Notes: generated by a model from the letters alone, not told the origin. A DNA stretch of 64,000 bases from Haloarcula nitratireducens (GCF_019599505.1 NZ_RKLT01000002.1:372001-436000); one strand, 5' to 3'; shown: positions 54,964 to 64,000, numbered from the stretch's first letter. A program made the numbers and translations.

Positions 54964-56370
54964 TCAGTCGTCGAGTTCGGCCACGCAGTCCCGGATGAGG
55001 CCGTCGAAGTTCTCGGGGAGCGTCGGGTGGTACGCTCTGTCGGGCAACTCGCGCACGTCCAGGCCCATCTCGACGACGAGCTGGAGCATCTTCGCGAAGC
55101 TGTCGGCGTGGTAGTGAAGCCCCTGCCAGCCGAGGACCGTGCCGTCCGCGGCGTCGACGACGAGTTTCGAGAGACCCTCTGGGACGTCCTTGGACTTGAA
55201 GACGCCGTCGTCGCTGGCCTGTCTGGTGGCGGTGACGATGTCGTAGCCCGCTTCGCGAGCGGTCTGTTCGTTGTGGCCGACGCGGGCGAACGGGTAGACG
55301 CCCAGTCCCGAGAAGATGACGTGGTGGTGGACGTTCTCGTATTCCCGTGGCTCGCCGCCCGCCTCCTGCCGGAGGATGTTCTCGGCGGCGGTGAAGCCCT
55401 GCTCCTTGGCGACGTGGAGGATCGGCTCCTTCTCGTTGACGTCGCCGACGGCGTAGACGTGGTCGGCGTCGGTCGTCTGCATCGTCTCTCGGACCCACTC
55501 GCCCTCCGGGGAGATAGACGTGTTCTCCAGCCCGAGGCCGTCGAGGGTGGGCCGCCGGCCGGTGAAGAGGAACAGCTCGTCGGCCTCGTAGGCGTCTTCG
55601 GTCCCGTCGTCGAACTCGACGTACAGACGAACGCCGCCGTCCTCGGTTTCTTCGAGGCGTTTCTCGTGACAGTTCGTCGGGATCTGGATATTCCAATTGT
55701 CCTCGTAGATCGAGAGCGCCTCGTCGCCGAAGGCCGGATCGGCCTCGTCGATGGGTCGCTCGTCGTGCTCGATAACGGTGAGTTCCATCCCGCCGGCCTC
55801 GGCCAGATACGGCACCATCTCCATCCCGATGTATCCGAAGCCCATCACGAGGCCCGAGTCGGGGAACTCGGTGGCGTGGAGGACGTCTTTGCTCGTCATG
55901 AAGTCCACGTCGTCGATGCCGGGGAGGTCGGGGACGTTGACCGACGAGCCGGTGGCGATGACGACGTAGTCGGCCTCGTACTCCTCGTCGCCGACCCGGA
56001 CGGTGTGGTCGTCGACGAGCGTCGCCGTGTCGTGGATGAACTCGACGTGGTCCCGCTCGGCCATCGAGTGGATGGAGTCCCGGCGGTGGCCCGCCCACCC
56101 GCGGGTGTGGTCGTTCTTCTGTTCGACCACCGCTTCGAGGTCCACGTCGGGGGCGTCGCCGACCAGTCGGTGGTCGTGACGGGCCTGGAAGCGGTGCGCG
56201 CCGGCCGAGAGCACCTCTTTCGACGGCATGCAGCCTTCGAGGATACAGAGGCCCCCGCCGGGGTCGCCGTCGTCGATGAGAGTCAGTTCGATGTCCTCCT
56301 CGTCTACGAGGTCGCCGGCGACGGCCGCGCCGGCGCTCCCGTACGCGCCGATGATGACGACGTGAGTCAT
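54964..56370 (-). CDS. Pyridine nucleotide-disulfide oxidoreductase (dihydrolipoamide dehydrogenase-like)
   Basis: 468 residues. The FAD motif is IIGAYGSAGAAVAG, a departure from the usual GGGPGG. The redox-active CX4C pair is retained in LCILEGCMPSK. The NAD-binding GFGYIGMEM and the C-terminal YHPTLPEN (catalytic His/Glu region) are present. It is a merA/Lpd-like reductase; substrate unknown. The start is the ATG at 56368-56370. Confidence 0.87.
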   Translation of the reverse strand: MTHVVIIGAYGSAGAAVAGDLVDEEDIELTLIDDGDPGGGLCILEGCMPSKEVLSAGAHRFQARHDHRLVGDAPDVDLEAVVEQKNDHTRGWAGHRRDSIHSMAERDHVEFIHDTATLVDDHTVRVGDEEYEADYVVIATGSSVNVPDLPGIDDVDFMTSKDVLHATEFPDSGLVMGFGYIGMEMVPYLAEAGGMELTVIEHDERPIDEADPAFGDEALSIYEDNWNIQIPTNCHEKRLEETEDGGVRLYVEFDDGTEDAYEADELFLFTGRRPTLDGLGLENTSISPEGEWVRETMQTTDADHVYAVGDVNEKEPILHVAKEQGFTAAENILRQEAGGEPREYENVHHHVIFSGLGVYPFARVGHNEQTAREAGYDIVTATRQASDDGVFKSKDVPEGLSKLVVDAADGTVLGWQGLHYHADSFAKMLQLVVEMGLDVRELPDRAYHPTLPENFDGLIRDCVAELDD

Positions 56371-56471
56371 ATCGGAGGCTAGCGGTGCCCCCGGATAAAG
56401 GCTTCAGTGGCGTGCGCTGAGCGGACAGAAGCGGTCCGAGAGCGGACGGGAGAGAAAACGACGCGAGAGCG

Positions 56472-58988
56472 TCAGTCGTCGCTCTCCGTCGTCCGGGCGG
56501 GCCGTGACCAGTCGAGGTCGAACAGCGACCGGAGCGGCCGGCGCCGGTTGGTCAGGCGGTCCCAGACCACGAGCACCGACGGGAGGACCAGCAGCGACGT
56601 GAGGAACGCGTAGGCGATGGACATCGCCGTCAGGATGCCGAACTGTCCGATGGCGGGGAACACCGCGAGCGCCAGCACGCCGATGCCGAAGACGGTGGTG
56701 AGCATGCTGCTGAACAGCGCGCCCCCGGTCCCGCGGACGGTCCGGTCCAGCGCCGTCACGAGGTCGTGCTCGTGCATCTCGTCGGCGAAGCGGTGGGTGA
56801 CGTGGACGGAGTAGTCCACGCCGAGCCCGATGGTGATGGCGAGCATCGTCGCCGTGATGGCGTTGAAGGGGATGTCGAGCAGGCGCATCGTCGCCGCCAG
56901 CAGGGACACGGTGACGACCACCGGCACCATGTTGGCGATGCCGAGCGAGGGCCGGCCCTCCAAGACGCGGTAGATGAAGACGAGGAACGCCGTCGCGCCC
57001 GCGAGCGCGATCGCCAGCGACTGGACGGCCGATTCGAGGATGACGTCCGTGACGGCCTGGAAGACGACGATAGAGCCGGTCGCCGTCGCCGAGTGGGGGA
57101 AGTCGTCGGCGACCGCGCGGGCGTCTTCGGTCACCTCGGAGTCGCTCGCGCTCGACTCGACGGTGTAGACGACGCGCGTGCTCCGGTAGTCCTCGGCGAG
57201 GTAGTTCAGCGCCCGGTCCCGCGAGGACGACTCCAGCAGGTACTCGTATATCTCCCCGAGGTCGTCGTCGGGGACGCCGTTGTCGTTCCGGTCGTTGCGT
57301 TGGACCAACTGTCGGAACTCGGGGTCGCGAGCGGCCCGGTCCCGGATGACCGTGACGATCGACGTCGAGGCGGCCCGGCCGTCCTCGCGGACGAACGAGT
57401 CCGGCGGGTCGTCGCCGGCGCGATAGATCCGTTCGAGCGTGGAGTCCTGTCGCATCGGTCCCTCGACGAAGACGGTCGCCTGCCCGCTCTGGGTCGAGTC
57501 GAAGTTGTCTTCGAGGAAGTTCGTCCGCTGGGTCACGGTGTAGTCGCTCGGCGCGAACGGCTCGGGCAGGGACATGATCCAGTCGGGGTTGTCCTCCGGC
57601 GGGAGGAAGTCGTCCTGCGAGAACGACGTGGAGACGCCGGTCGCGTAGACGCCCGCACTGGCCGTGAGGACCAGCGTCAGGAGCAGGAAGACCACCGGCG
57701 CTCGCTCGGCGATGGCGACGCCGCCGCGGAGCACGCCGCCTAGCTTCGACCCCTCGGAGCCGAGCGGCGTCTGGGCGAACGTCGGAATCGGATACCGCTG
57801 TCTGAGTTCGTCTAGCTCCACTTTCGCCGCCGGCAGGAACACGCCGAAGATGAGGAACGTGAACGTGATGCCGATGGCGGCGACGAACCCGAAGTCCTGG
57901 ATCGGCGGGAGCGAACTGGTGAGGTTCGCCGCGAAGCCGATGACCGTCGTCCCGGTGACGATGAAGAAGGCGACGAGCAGCTGGTCGGTCGTGATGCGCA
58001 TCGACTTGTCGATGCCGACCCCCTCGACGCGCTCCTCGCGGTAGCGATTGATGGCGTGGATGCCGAAGTCGATGCCGACCGCGAGCAACAGCGGCGGCAC
58101 CGCGATGAGCATCTGCGAGAACGGGATGCCGGCCAGCCCCATGAACCCGAACGTCCAGACGATGGCCATGAACAGCGCGATCAGGCCGAGCGCCATGTCC
58201 GCGAGGTCGCGGTAGGCGATGGTGAGGAAGAAGAGGATGAAGATGACCGCCGCGGGGACGGTGAGTATCAGCGAGTCCACGACGACGTTCGAGAACTCCG
58301 CGGCGAGGATGCCCGACCCGAACACGACGATGCTCCCGTGGCCGGCCGCCCCCACCGTGAACTGCGCCTGTTGTTGGATGGCCGTCAGCGGGCTCGAACC
58401 GCCCTGTCCCGACCCCGAGGAGATACCGGCGGGGACCTCGTGGACGACGAGGCCGAGCGTCGCCGAGGCGGACGCGGAGCCGCGGTTGAAGTCGCTGCTG
58501 ACGAGGCTGGTGAACTGCGGGCTCTCTGTGGCGGCCCGCCGTACCGCGGCGTCGATCTCACTGTCGGTCGAGGACTCGACGGCGCGGATCTGCCCTTCGG
58601 GCGTCGTCGCCGTCGGGTCCAGTTGCGTGGCGACCATGCTCGCGGCGCTCGACGTGGAGGTCACGCGGAGCCCGTCTTTCTCCTGGAGCCACTTCTGGGC
58701 CCTGAGCATCCGCAGCATCGACCCCTTCGAGAGGACGTTGTTGCCCTTCTGGATGAGCTGCGTGTTGCCCGTGTCCGCCGAGAACGCCGGCGAGAACTCG
58801 TCGTTGACCTGCGAGAACGCCTCCTCGGCGGGCAGGCCGGTCGTGAACTGCGAGGTCCCGGCGTTCGTCGAGACGTTGCCGAGGCCAGCGCTAAAGAGGA
58901 GCGTCACGACGAGGAACGCCAGGACGACCTTCCGCGAGTCGCCGACGATGCGGTCGTCCGCCCAGTCGATGTAGCGCTGGTGATCCAT
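56472..58988 (-). CDS. RND-superfamily exporter (MMPL type)
   Basis: 838 residues, twelve predicted helices in two equal halves with two large extracellular loops. Conserved motifs GVDFGIHAINRYREE in the first half and GLGVDYSVHVTHRFADE in the second. These exporters move lipids, metabolites or drugs using the ion gradient. The adjacent secreted protein gene ends at its start with no gap, implying co-transcription. A TetR regulator is divergent from the operon. Confidence 0.92.
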   Translation of the reverse strand: MDHQRYIDWADDRIVGDSRKVVLAFLVVTLLFSAGLGNVSTNAGTSQFTTGLPAEEAFSQVNDEFSPAFSADTGNTQLIQKGNNVLSKGSMLRMLRAQKWLQEKDGLRVTSTSSAASMVATQLDPTATTPEGQIRAVESSTDSEIDAAVRRAATESPQFTSLVSSDFNRGSASASATLGLVVHEVPAGISSGSGQGGSSPLTAIQQQAQFTVGAAGHGSIVVFGSGILAAEFSNVVVDSLILTVPAAVIFILFFLTIAYRDLADMALGLIALFMAIVWTFGFMGLAGIPFSQMLIAVPPLLLAVGIDFGIHAINRYREERVEGVGIDKSMRITTDQLLVAFFIVTGTTVIGFAANLTSSLPPIQDFGFVAAIGITFTFLIFGVFLPAAKVELDELRQRYPIPTFAQTPLGSEGSKLGGVLRGGVAIAERAPVVFLLLTLVLTASAGVYATGVSTSFSQDDFLPPEDNPDWIMSLPEPFAPSDYTVTQRTNFLEDNFDSTQSGQATVFVEGPMRQDSTLERIYRAGDDPPDSFVREDGRAASTSIVTVIRDRAARDPEFRQLVQRNDRNDNGVPDDDLGEIYEYLLESSSRDRALNYLAEDYRSTRVVYTVESSASDSEVTEDARAVADDFPHSATATGSIVVFQAVTDVILESAVQSLAIALAGATAFLVFIYRVLEGRPSLGIANMVPVVVTVSLLAATMRLLDIPFNAITATMLAITIGLGVDYSVHVTHRFADEMHEHDLVTALDRTVRGTGGALFSSMLTTVFGIGVLALAVFPAIGQFGILTAMSIAYAFLTSLLVLPSVLVVWDRLTNRRRPLRSLFDLDWSRPARTTESDD

Positions 58989-60911
58989 CTATTGGTACCT
59001 GGCGTAGCCGCCGATCGCCAGCACGCTCACGAGCAAGACGACGGCCGCGATGCCGACGAGCGGGAAGCCGCCGCCGTCGTTCTCGGAGTTCACGTCGATG
59101 GCGACCCGGTAGGTATCGGAGACCGGCGAATCGCCGTCGGGCTCGGTGTACTGGAAGTCGAGCGAGACGGGGTAGGCCTTCTCCATCGCGCCGCCGCTGG
59201 CGCTGATACCGAAGCGGAGCGTCGTGGACTCGCCGGGTCCGAGGCGGTCGACGTAGGCCTCGTCGTCGGTCACCGAGATGGGCGAGTCGGCGAACAGCTT
59301 CGCCGAGATGTCGGTGAGCGGCACGTCCTCGTTGTTCGTCACGGTGAGTTCGATGACCTCGGAGCCGCCGGGGCCGACCGTCGTGTTGGCAGACTCGACG
59401 ACGAACTCGTCCTGGCTGGCCGCGACGTCGGCGCGGACCTGCAGCCCGTCGACCTCCTTCGTATCGCCGCTGTTGCCCTGATACTGGGCGACGAAGTCGA
59501 ACTGTCGCGGCCCGGCGTCGGCGCTGTCGGAGGCGTCGACGCCGAAGCTCACGGTGGCGGACTCGCCCGCGCCGAGGTCGCCGACGGCGTACTGGGTCTC
59601 CTGCGGCGAGAGGTTGCTGTGGTCGCTGTTCCAGCGCAACACGACGTTCTCGACGGCCTGCTGCCCCTCGTTGGTCAGCGTCGCTTCGAGCTGGCCGTCC
59701 TCACCGGCCTGCAGCGTGGCGTCGACGTCCGAGAGGGAGAAATCCTGTTCGGGTCCCGGCTGGAGACCGACCGAGAGCCCCTCCTCGACGCCCGCGTCGC
59801 CCTCGGGGTCCTCGTAGTTGATCGACGCGGTGAGCGCGTAGTTGCGGTTCTCGGCGTTCGGTCCGGCCGTGGCGTCGACGGTGATAGTTCGCGTCTCGCC
59901 CGGCTCCCACTCGCCGACGTACTGCGTCGTCGAGGACGCCTCGCCGAAGGTGATGTCGGGGCTCTGCGAGGCGACGGTCACCGTCGAGTCGCTGACGGTC
60001 ACCGGTCCCTCGTTGCGGAGCGTCAGCGAGTACGACCCGGTATCGTCGACGGCGACGTCGTTCTCCGTGCTGACCACCGAGAACGCCTGCTGGGGGTCCG
60101 GAGCGATACCGACCGAGGTACCGACGGACTGCTTGCGGACGCCGTTCTCGTTGTCGAAGCCGACCGAGAGGTTGAACTGATAGGGTTCGGGCTCCGCGCT
60201 CTCCGCGGCGGAGACGCTGTACTGGAAGGTCCGGTTCTCGCCGGATTCCCACGACTCGACGTAGCGGGAGCTCGCCGTGCCGCCGCCGACACCGAGGTCC
60301 TGGTTCTGACTCTGGAGAGTCACGGACGCGTCGCGGGCGGCCGACTGGCCGGTGTTCTCGACGGTGACGGCCACGGTCCCCGTCGAACCGACCCGAGCGT
60401 CGGACTCGACGTTCGTCACGTCGAAGGTGGCGTCATCGGAAACGCGAAGGGTCACGTAGGCGGTCTCGGACGCGTCGGACTCCGTTCGGCTGCCGTCTTC
60501 CTCGGAGAGGTAACTCGTGTACTCGTAGTCGAGTTCGACCGGCACTCGATAGCTACCGGGATCGGCGTCCTCGTCGACGCTGATCTCGAACGGCACCGTC
60601 GTCGCGGGCCCCGATTGGAGCGTTCCGAGCGACTGCCTGGACGTGACGACGTTTATCGGCGCGTCGCCGCTCTGGACGTCGACTTTGAGCGCGCGAGCGG
60701 TCGTCACGGCGCTCGAAGATTGAGCGGACCCGGCCGTGACATCGCCGCTGTTGACGAGGACGACGTCGAGCGTGGTCTCCTCGCCGGGCGAGACGGTGTT
60801 GTCCTTGAGCGTCGCGTCGATGTCCGGACTTCCGGCCACGGCGGCGGCGGCGGTACCGGCGGTCAACAGCAGTACGACGACGGTCAGCGTCAGTGGCGTT
60901 CGCGTGTTCAT
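58989..60911 (-). CDS. Secreted COG1361-type repeat protein, membrane-anchored
   Basis: 640 residues. Signal peptide (LTVVVLLLTAGTAAAA), then about five Ig-like/NEW3-type repeats of roughly 110 residues each. These have Asn/Gly-rich strands (VTVENTGQSAARDASV, LTNEGQQAVENVVL, VTNNEDVPLTDIS). A C-terminal TM helix (VGIAAVVLLVSVLAIGGYA) anchors it. It probably lies outside the cell as a partner of the exporter encoded next; the stop touches the exporter start. Many potential N-glycosylation sequons. Confidence 0.9.
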   Translation of the reverse strand: MNTRTPLTLTVVVLLLTAGTAAAAVAGSPDIDATLKDNTVSPGEETTLDVVLVNSGDVTAGSAQSSSAVTTARALKVDVQSGDAPINVVTSRQSLGTLQSGPATTVPFEISVDEDADPGSYRVPVELDYEYTSYLSEEDGSRTESDASETAYVTLRVSDDATFDVTNVESDARVGSTGTVAVTVENTGQSAARDASVTLQSQNQDLGVGGGTASSRYVESWESGENRTFQYSVSAAESAEPEPYQFNLSVGFDNENGVRKQSVGTSVGIAPDPQQAFSVVSTENDVAVDDTGSYSLTLRNEGPVTVSDSTVTVASQSPDITFGEASSTTQYVGEWEPGETRTITVDATAGPNAENRNYALTASINYEDPEGDAGVEEGLSVGLQPGPEQDFSLSDVDATLQAGEDGQLEATLTNEGQQAVENVVLRWNSDHSNLSPQETQYAVGDLGAGESATVSFGVDASDSADAGPRQFDFVAQYQGNSGDTKEVDGLQVRADVAASQDEFVVESANTTVGPGGSEVIELTVTNNEDVPLTDISAKLFADSPISVTDDEAYVDRLGPGESTTLRFGISASGGAMEKAYPVSLDFQYTEPDGDSPVSDTYRVAIDVNSENDGGGFPLVGIAAVVLLVSVLAIGGYARYQ

Positions 60912-61008
60912 GCGTTGGAAGAAGTGATGTCAGAAGATGTCTCCGCGGCCGATACGGGCCTCGGCTCGTGGCACTCGGTAGACCCGTAGATCCAGTCGGT
61001 CATCTCGT

Positions 61009-61026
61009 ATCGAACGAACGTTCGGT
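61009..61026. promoter_or_regulatory. TetR operator-like site 1
   Basis: On the minus strand ACCGAACGTTCGTTCGAT. Shares ACCGAACG and TTCG with site 2. Lies between the two divergent starts, nearer the exporter operon. Confidence 0.65.
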
Positions 61027-61071
61027 CAAACATCAACGTTCCGGTCCCCGATCGACGAAGGGTTTTTCATT

Positions 61072-61089
61072 ACCGAACGAATATTCGGT
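61072..61089. promoter_or_regulatory. TetR operator-like site 2
   Basis: ACCGAACGAATATTCGGT: near palindrome with 6-base perfect arms, ending four bases before the TetR ATG. Binding here would block translation or transcription start, implying autoregulation. Confidence 0.65.
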
Positions 61090-61093
61090 CGGG

Positions 61094-61720
61094 ATGACCG
61101 ACGAGATGCCGTTCACCGGCGAACCGGTGGACTCGCACGAGGCGATCATGCGTGCGACGTTCTACGCGCTACAGGAACACGGATACGCGGGCCTTTCCAT
61201 CCAGCGCATCGCCGATGAAGCCGACCTCAGCAAGTCGACGTTCTACCACCACTTCGACGGGAAAGACGACCTGTTGCTCTCCTTTCTGGAGTTCATCCTC
61301 GAAGAGTTCGACCGCGTCTTCCAGTTGGAGAGAACGGGCGACCCGGAGGCGGATCTGAAGACGTTCTTCGGCATCGTCCTCGGCGCGTACGACTTCTGCG
61401 AGGAGATCCCGGCCGAGGAGGAGTTCCTGGAAGCCTACGTCGAACTCCGCGCACAGGCGGTTCGGAACCCGGAGTACCGAGCGAAGTTCACGGAGACGGA
61501 CCGGCGATTCGCCGACCGTATCGCGGCGCTCGTCGAGGAAGGAGTCGAGAAGGGAGTGTTCGCGGACGTAGACCCCGACCGCACCGCGCAGTTCCTCATG
61601 AGCGCGCTCGACGGCATCACGCTCCGGAACGCGACGCGGAACGACGACGCCATGCCGGCGATGCGCGACGCCATCGACGACTACATCCGGAACAGGTTAC
61701 TGGCCGAGAACGCCGAGTGA
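61094..61720 (+). CDS. TetR/AcrR-family transcriptional regulator
   Basis: 208 residues. N-terminal HTH (about 16-60) with LSIQRIADEADLSKSTFYHHF and GKDDLL, typical of TetR recognition helices; the remainder is a helical ligand-binding dimer domain. Divergent from the COG1361-RND operon with a 182-base gap containing the two sites above. Start at ATG 61094. Confidence 0.92.
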   Translation: MTDEMPFTGEPVDSHEAIMRATFYALQEHGYAGLSIQRIADEADLSKSTFYHHFDGKDDLLLSFLEFILEEFDRVFQLERTGDPEADLKTFFGIVLGAYDFCEEIPAEEEFLEAYVELRAQAVRNPEYRAKFTETDRRFADRIAALVEEGVEKGVFADVDPDRTAQFLMSALDGITLRNATRNDDAMPAMRDAIDDYIRNRLLAENAE

Positions 61721-61813
61721 GGTCGAACCGCTCTCGAGACGCGGTCCCGTCGTATCGGCGCGTCTCGGTCGCTCTCGAAAAACGTAACCCCTCGCCCGAC
61801 GAGAGCGTGAACG

Positions 61814-62416
61814 ATGGTCGAAGGAGCGGACGAGGAGACGGGAGGTACGGAACGGCTGCGTAGCGTCGGCGGCATCGTCGTCTGGATCGCCGCCGGTGCC
61901 GTCGCGCTCGCGGCGCTCATGCTGGCCGCCGACGGCCTCGTCGACCTCCCGATAAGCCGACAGGTCTCGCTCGGCCTGGGTGTCGCGCTGGGCGGCGGTC
62001 TCGGTGGTCTCGCTCATCTGCTACAGTCCGACGACGACCTGGGGACGACCGACGAGACGATGACGGTCGACGTCTCCCCGTCGGTGTCCGACGGGCCGGA
62101 ACCGACCGACCTCTTCGACGGTCACCCCGACCCGGTGTTGTACTACGCCGAGACGGGCCACGGGCTCGTCGTCCGCGCCGCGAACCGCGCCTTCGGCGAG
62201 CGATTCGACGTGCCGCCCGACCGACTGGAAGGGACGCCGCTCTCGGAGACCCTGCCGGTCGCGGGTATCGAGACGCTCGATGCCGAGACGGCCGCCGCGG
62301 GAGACGTAGACACGGTCGTCACCGCCGAGACACCGAGCGGTCCCGTCTCGTTTCGGCTGCGCACGGTCGACGGCGCGAGTAGCGGCTACCTCGTCTTCAC
62401 GCCTCTCGATACGTAG
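61814..62416 (+). CDS. Membrane protein with PAS-like domain
   Basis: 200 residues. Two N-terminal helices (about 20-42, 50-70) followed by a PAS-type fold (DLFDGHPDPVLYYAETG, then AANRAFGERFDVPPDRLEG). No kinase or output domain. Potential ligand/redox sensor. Faces the HalX regulator convergently. ATG at 61814. Confidence 0.72.
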   Translation: MVEGADEETGGTERLRSVGGIVVWIAAGAVALAALMLAADGLVDLPISRQVSLGLGVALGGGLGGLAHLLQSDDDLGTTDETMTVDVSPSVSDGPEPTDLFDGHPDPVLYYAETGHGLVVRAANRAFGERFDVPPDRLEGTPLSETLPVAGIETLDAETAAAGDVDTVVTAETPSGPVSFRLRTVDGASSGYLVFTPLDT

Positions 62417-62437
62417 TCGCGGTAGCGCCGGCGCTCG

Positions 62438-63013
62438 TCACTCCGATCCCCGTCCGGTCTGTTCGAACGCGGTACCGGTGTCCTCGAACTCGACGAGGGC
62501 GTCGTCCATCTCCGTTTTCAGTCGGTTGACCCGCCGCTGGAGCGCGTCGACGCGCTCGTCCCCTTCGAGCGCCTGGGGCTGTTTCTCCCCTTCCAGGAGC
62601 GTGAGCTTCGACGTGAGTTCGAGATACTCCGCGAGTCGGTCGTCGTAGCGATGAGCGGCCAGCTGCTGGTCGATGGCCGCGACGAGCGCCTCCTTCTCGA
62701 CGGGCTTACAGAGATAGTCGTCGAACGGCAGGTCGATGATATCGAAGTCCGGATCGACCGCGGTTATCATGATGACGCGAGCCGAGACGTCTCGCTCGCG
62801 GATCTCCGCGAGCACTTCGTCGCCAGCGACGTCCGGCATCCGTCGGTCCAGCAACACGACATCGATGTCGTCGTCGATGCGATCGAGCGCCGCCTGCCCC
62901 CCGTAGGCAGTCTCCGTCTGGTAGCGGTTGCGGAGCCGCAACGCGTAGACGTCTGCGACCTCCGCTTCGTCGTCGACGACGAGGACGGTCGCGTCCGCAG
63001 TGGACTCTGACAC
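62438..63013 (-). CDS. Response regulator with HalX domain
   Basis: 191 residues. REC domain with Asp14/Asp15 (VDDEAE), phospho-acceptor Asp56 (LLDRRMP), Thr in MITAVD and Lys103 (YLCKPVEK). C-terminal HalX-type domain (LAEYLELTSKLTLLEGEKQ) of unknown role, common in haloarchaea. Start ATG 63011-63013. No kinase adjacent. Confidence 0.9.
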   Translation of the reverse strand: MSESTADATVLVVDDEAEVADVYALRLRNRYQTETAYGGQAALDRIDDDIDVVLLDRRMPDVAGDEVLAEIRERDVSARVIMITAVDPDFDIIDLPFDDYLCKPVEKEALVAAIDQQLAAHRYDDRLAEYLELTSKLTLLEGEKQPQALEGDERVDALQRRVNRLKTEMDDALVEFEDTGTAFEQTGRGSE

Positions 63014-63160
63014 GGTACTGCCTAATTGCCGTTCCCCCTCATATAAGTACTAGTGGCCGTTCGGCACCGCTCGCGGCCGGAGACGACTCGGGGAACACGC
63101 CGAGGAACGGTCGCGTAACGGAACTTTAAAGATTGCGTCACGGCGAAATTCGGAACAGGA

Positions 63161-63448
63161 ATGCTCGCGCCACCGCTGCAACTCGTCGACAGTTTCCTGC
63201 TTAACTACACCGTCGGCGACGTGCTACTCTTCGGGTTCGTCGTCGGTATCCTCGGCATCTTGCCCATGCGGTCGCTCCGCGTGCTCGGCGTCCACACCAT
63301 CAGTATCGGTGCGCTGTTGCTCATCCTCCCCACGGGGATGCTGGAACCGAACGCCGGTAGCTTCCTGGGGACGGCGTTTCAGTACAAGATCGTCGGCATC
63401 GTCTTGCTGGCGCTCGCACCGGTGCTGTACGCCGTCGGCCGCCGCTAG
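63161..63448 (+). CDS. Small polytopic membrane protein, unknown
   Basis: 95 residues, three hydrophobic segments, few charges (GDVLLFGFVVGILGILPMRSL, split at GILG). ATG 63161, with a TTTAAAGA box about 37 bases upstream. The stop overlaps the NAD kinase stop by four bases. Confidence 0.7.
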   Translation: MLAPPLQLVDSFLLNYTVGDVLLFGFVVGILGILPMRSLRVLGVHTISIGALLLILPTGMLEPNAGSFLGTAFQYKIVGIVLLALAPVLYAVGRR

Positions 63449-64000
63449 GCCAGCTTTCCGAGCGCGGTGAAGAAATCGAGCGGTGGCCCGGCCAGCCGGA
63501 TGGGTTCGCTCGCTCGCGTCAGCGACACCCGTTCCGGCGGCGAGATCTCTTGGCGCACTCGCCCGTCGCTCACGACGACGCCGCTTTCGGCGTCCGTCAG
63601 TTCCACCGAGACGTCGCTGTCGGCGCTCACCGCCAGCGGCGGCATCCCGTCGTCCGGGGCCATCCCCGTGACGACGAGGGCGGGAACGTCGGGGTGGACG
63701 AGCGGGCCGCCCTCGCTCAGGTTGTACGCCGTCGATCCCGTCGGCGTCGCCACCAGCACCCCGTCCGCGTGCCCGCTAGTGTACAGCGCCCCGTCGACGC
63801 GCACCTCGAACTCGCCGCCGCCGCCGCTCCCGCGGTGGGTCCCCTGGACGACGACCTCGTTGAGCGCCGGCGAGAGTTCCCAGTCGGGACCGCTGGCCCG
63901 CAGGCGCGGCATCGCCCGGGTGCGAGCGCTCCCGGTTTTCTGGATGTGTTCGACCTCCGCGACGACCGTCTCGACGGCCTCCTCGGGAGCCAGGGCGTTC
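63445..64000 (-). CDS. nadK: NAD kinase, C-terminal part
   Basis: Phosphorylates NAD to NADP. About 184 residues are visible; the frame stays open to the window edge, so the N-terminus lies beyond. Family segments: SPALNEVVVQGTHRG, VATPTGSTAYNLSEGGPLV and AVSADSDVSVEL. The active-site GGDGT motif would be before the visible part. Gene symbol by family. Confidence 0.9.
   Translation of the reverse strand, partial: NALAPEEAVETVVAEVEHIQKTGSARTRAMPRLRASGPDWELSPALNEVVVQGTHRGSGGGGEFEVRVDGALYTSGHADGVLVATPTGSTAYNLSEGGPLVHPDVPALVVTGMAPDDGMPPLAVSADSDVSVELTDAESGVVVSDGRVRQEISPPERVSLTRASEPIRLAGPPLDFFTALGKLA

Noticed and set aside
58056..60989. A 977-codon plus-strand frame
   Set aside because: It lies opposite the exporter and COG1361 genes, both with strong family evidence; long antisense frames are common at this GC content.

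Overview
The window is chromosomal DNA from a haloarchaeon (class Halobacteria). The signs are high GC, strongly acidic proteins, many GTG starts, TATA boxes 25-30 bases before leaderless or nearly leaderless starts, a CetZ1 cytoskeletal gene, F420 and archaeosine biosynthesis, twin-arginine lipoproteins and a HalX-type response regulator. The genus cannot be read from the sequence. Gene density is high, with many ATGA/GTGA start-stop overlaps. There is no IS element, CRISPR array, rRNA or phage block. One tRNA gene is present, tRNA-Pro(CGG) on the minus strand at 36344-36416. Its 3' end is duplicated nearby, which suggests an old integration site.

Layout. 1-4.7 kb: end of a histidine kinase; trkA flanked by two stand-alone RAM-domain proteins; thymidylate kinase; an SDR protein. 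4.9-10.1 kb: cetZ1, a secreted or anchored partner candidate, and cofC, cofG and cofH for coenzyme F420. 10.2-16.5 kb: a Ca/Na exchanger, NAD synthetase and purine synthesis (purC, purU, purS, purQ) with a RAD55/KaiC-like protein. 17-27.4 kb: the archaeosine tRNA genes raSEA, arcS and tgtA, separated by small membrane proteins, a Rieske oxidoreductase, a methyltransferase and a formamidase-like enzyme. 27.4-29.6 kb: Nudix hydrolase, a VanZ protein and TrmY. 29.8-34 kb: a Zn/Mn-type ABC transporter with a palindromic metalloregulator-like operator, and a hypothetical gene carrying a similar site. 34-38.2 kb: a PAS histidine kinase, tRNA-Pro and a K+ channel with two RCK units.

38.3-46.7 kb: three nucleotide-sugar epimerases and a UDP-glucose dehydrogenase (glycan precursors). 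These are interleaved with VapBC, a purine phosphoribosyltransferase plus purine/uracil permease, and an IMPDH/GMP-reductase homologue. 46.9-51.8 kb: a DUF4129-membrane-DUF58-membrane operon facing a MoxR ATPase. 52-56.4 kb: small zinc-ribbon proteins, a polytopic membrane protein, 5-formyl-THF cyclo-ligase and a flavin disulfide reductase. 56.5-61.7 kb: an RND exporter and a secreted COG1361-like protein divergent from a TetR regulator, with two matching operator-like sites between them. 61.8-64 kb: a PAS membrane protein, a REC-HalX regulator, a small membrane protein and the end of NAD kinase.

Biochemical links: PurC, PurU, PurS, PurQ, the phosphoribosyltransferase, the permease, the IMPDH/GMPR homologue and the formyl-THF cyclo-ligase together cover purine synthesis, salvage and one-carbon supply. 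RaSEA, ArcS, TgtA and TrmY modify tRNA. The sugar-nucleotide genes probably feed surface glycosylation. Intergenic DNA is rich in perfect short-loop hairpins, notably five in a row at 1251-1427.
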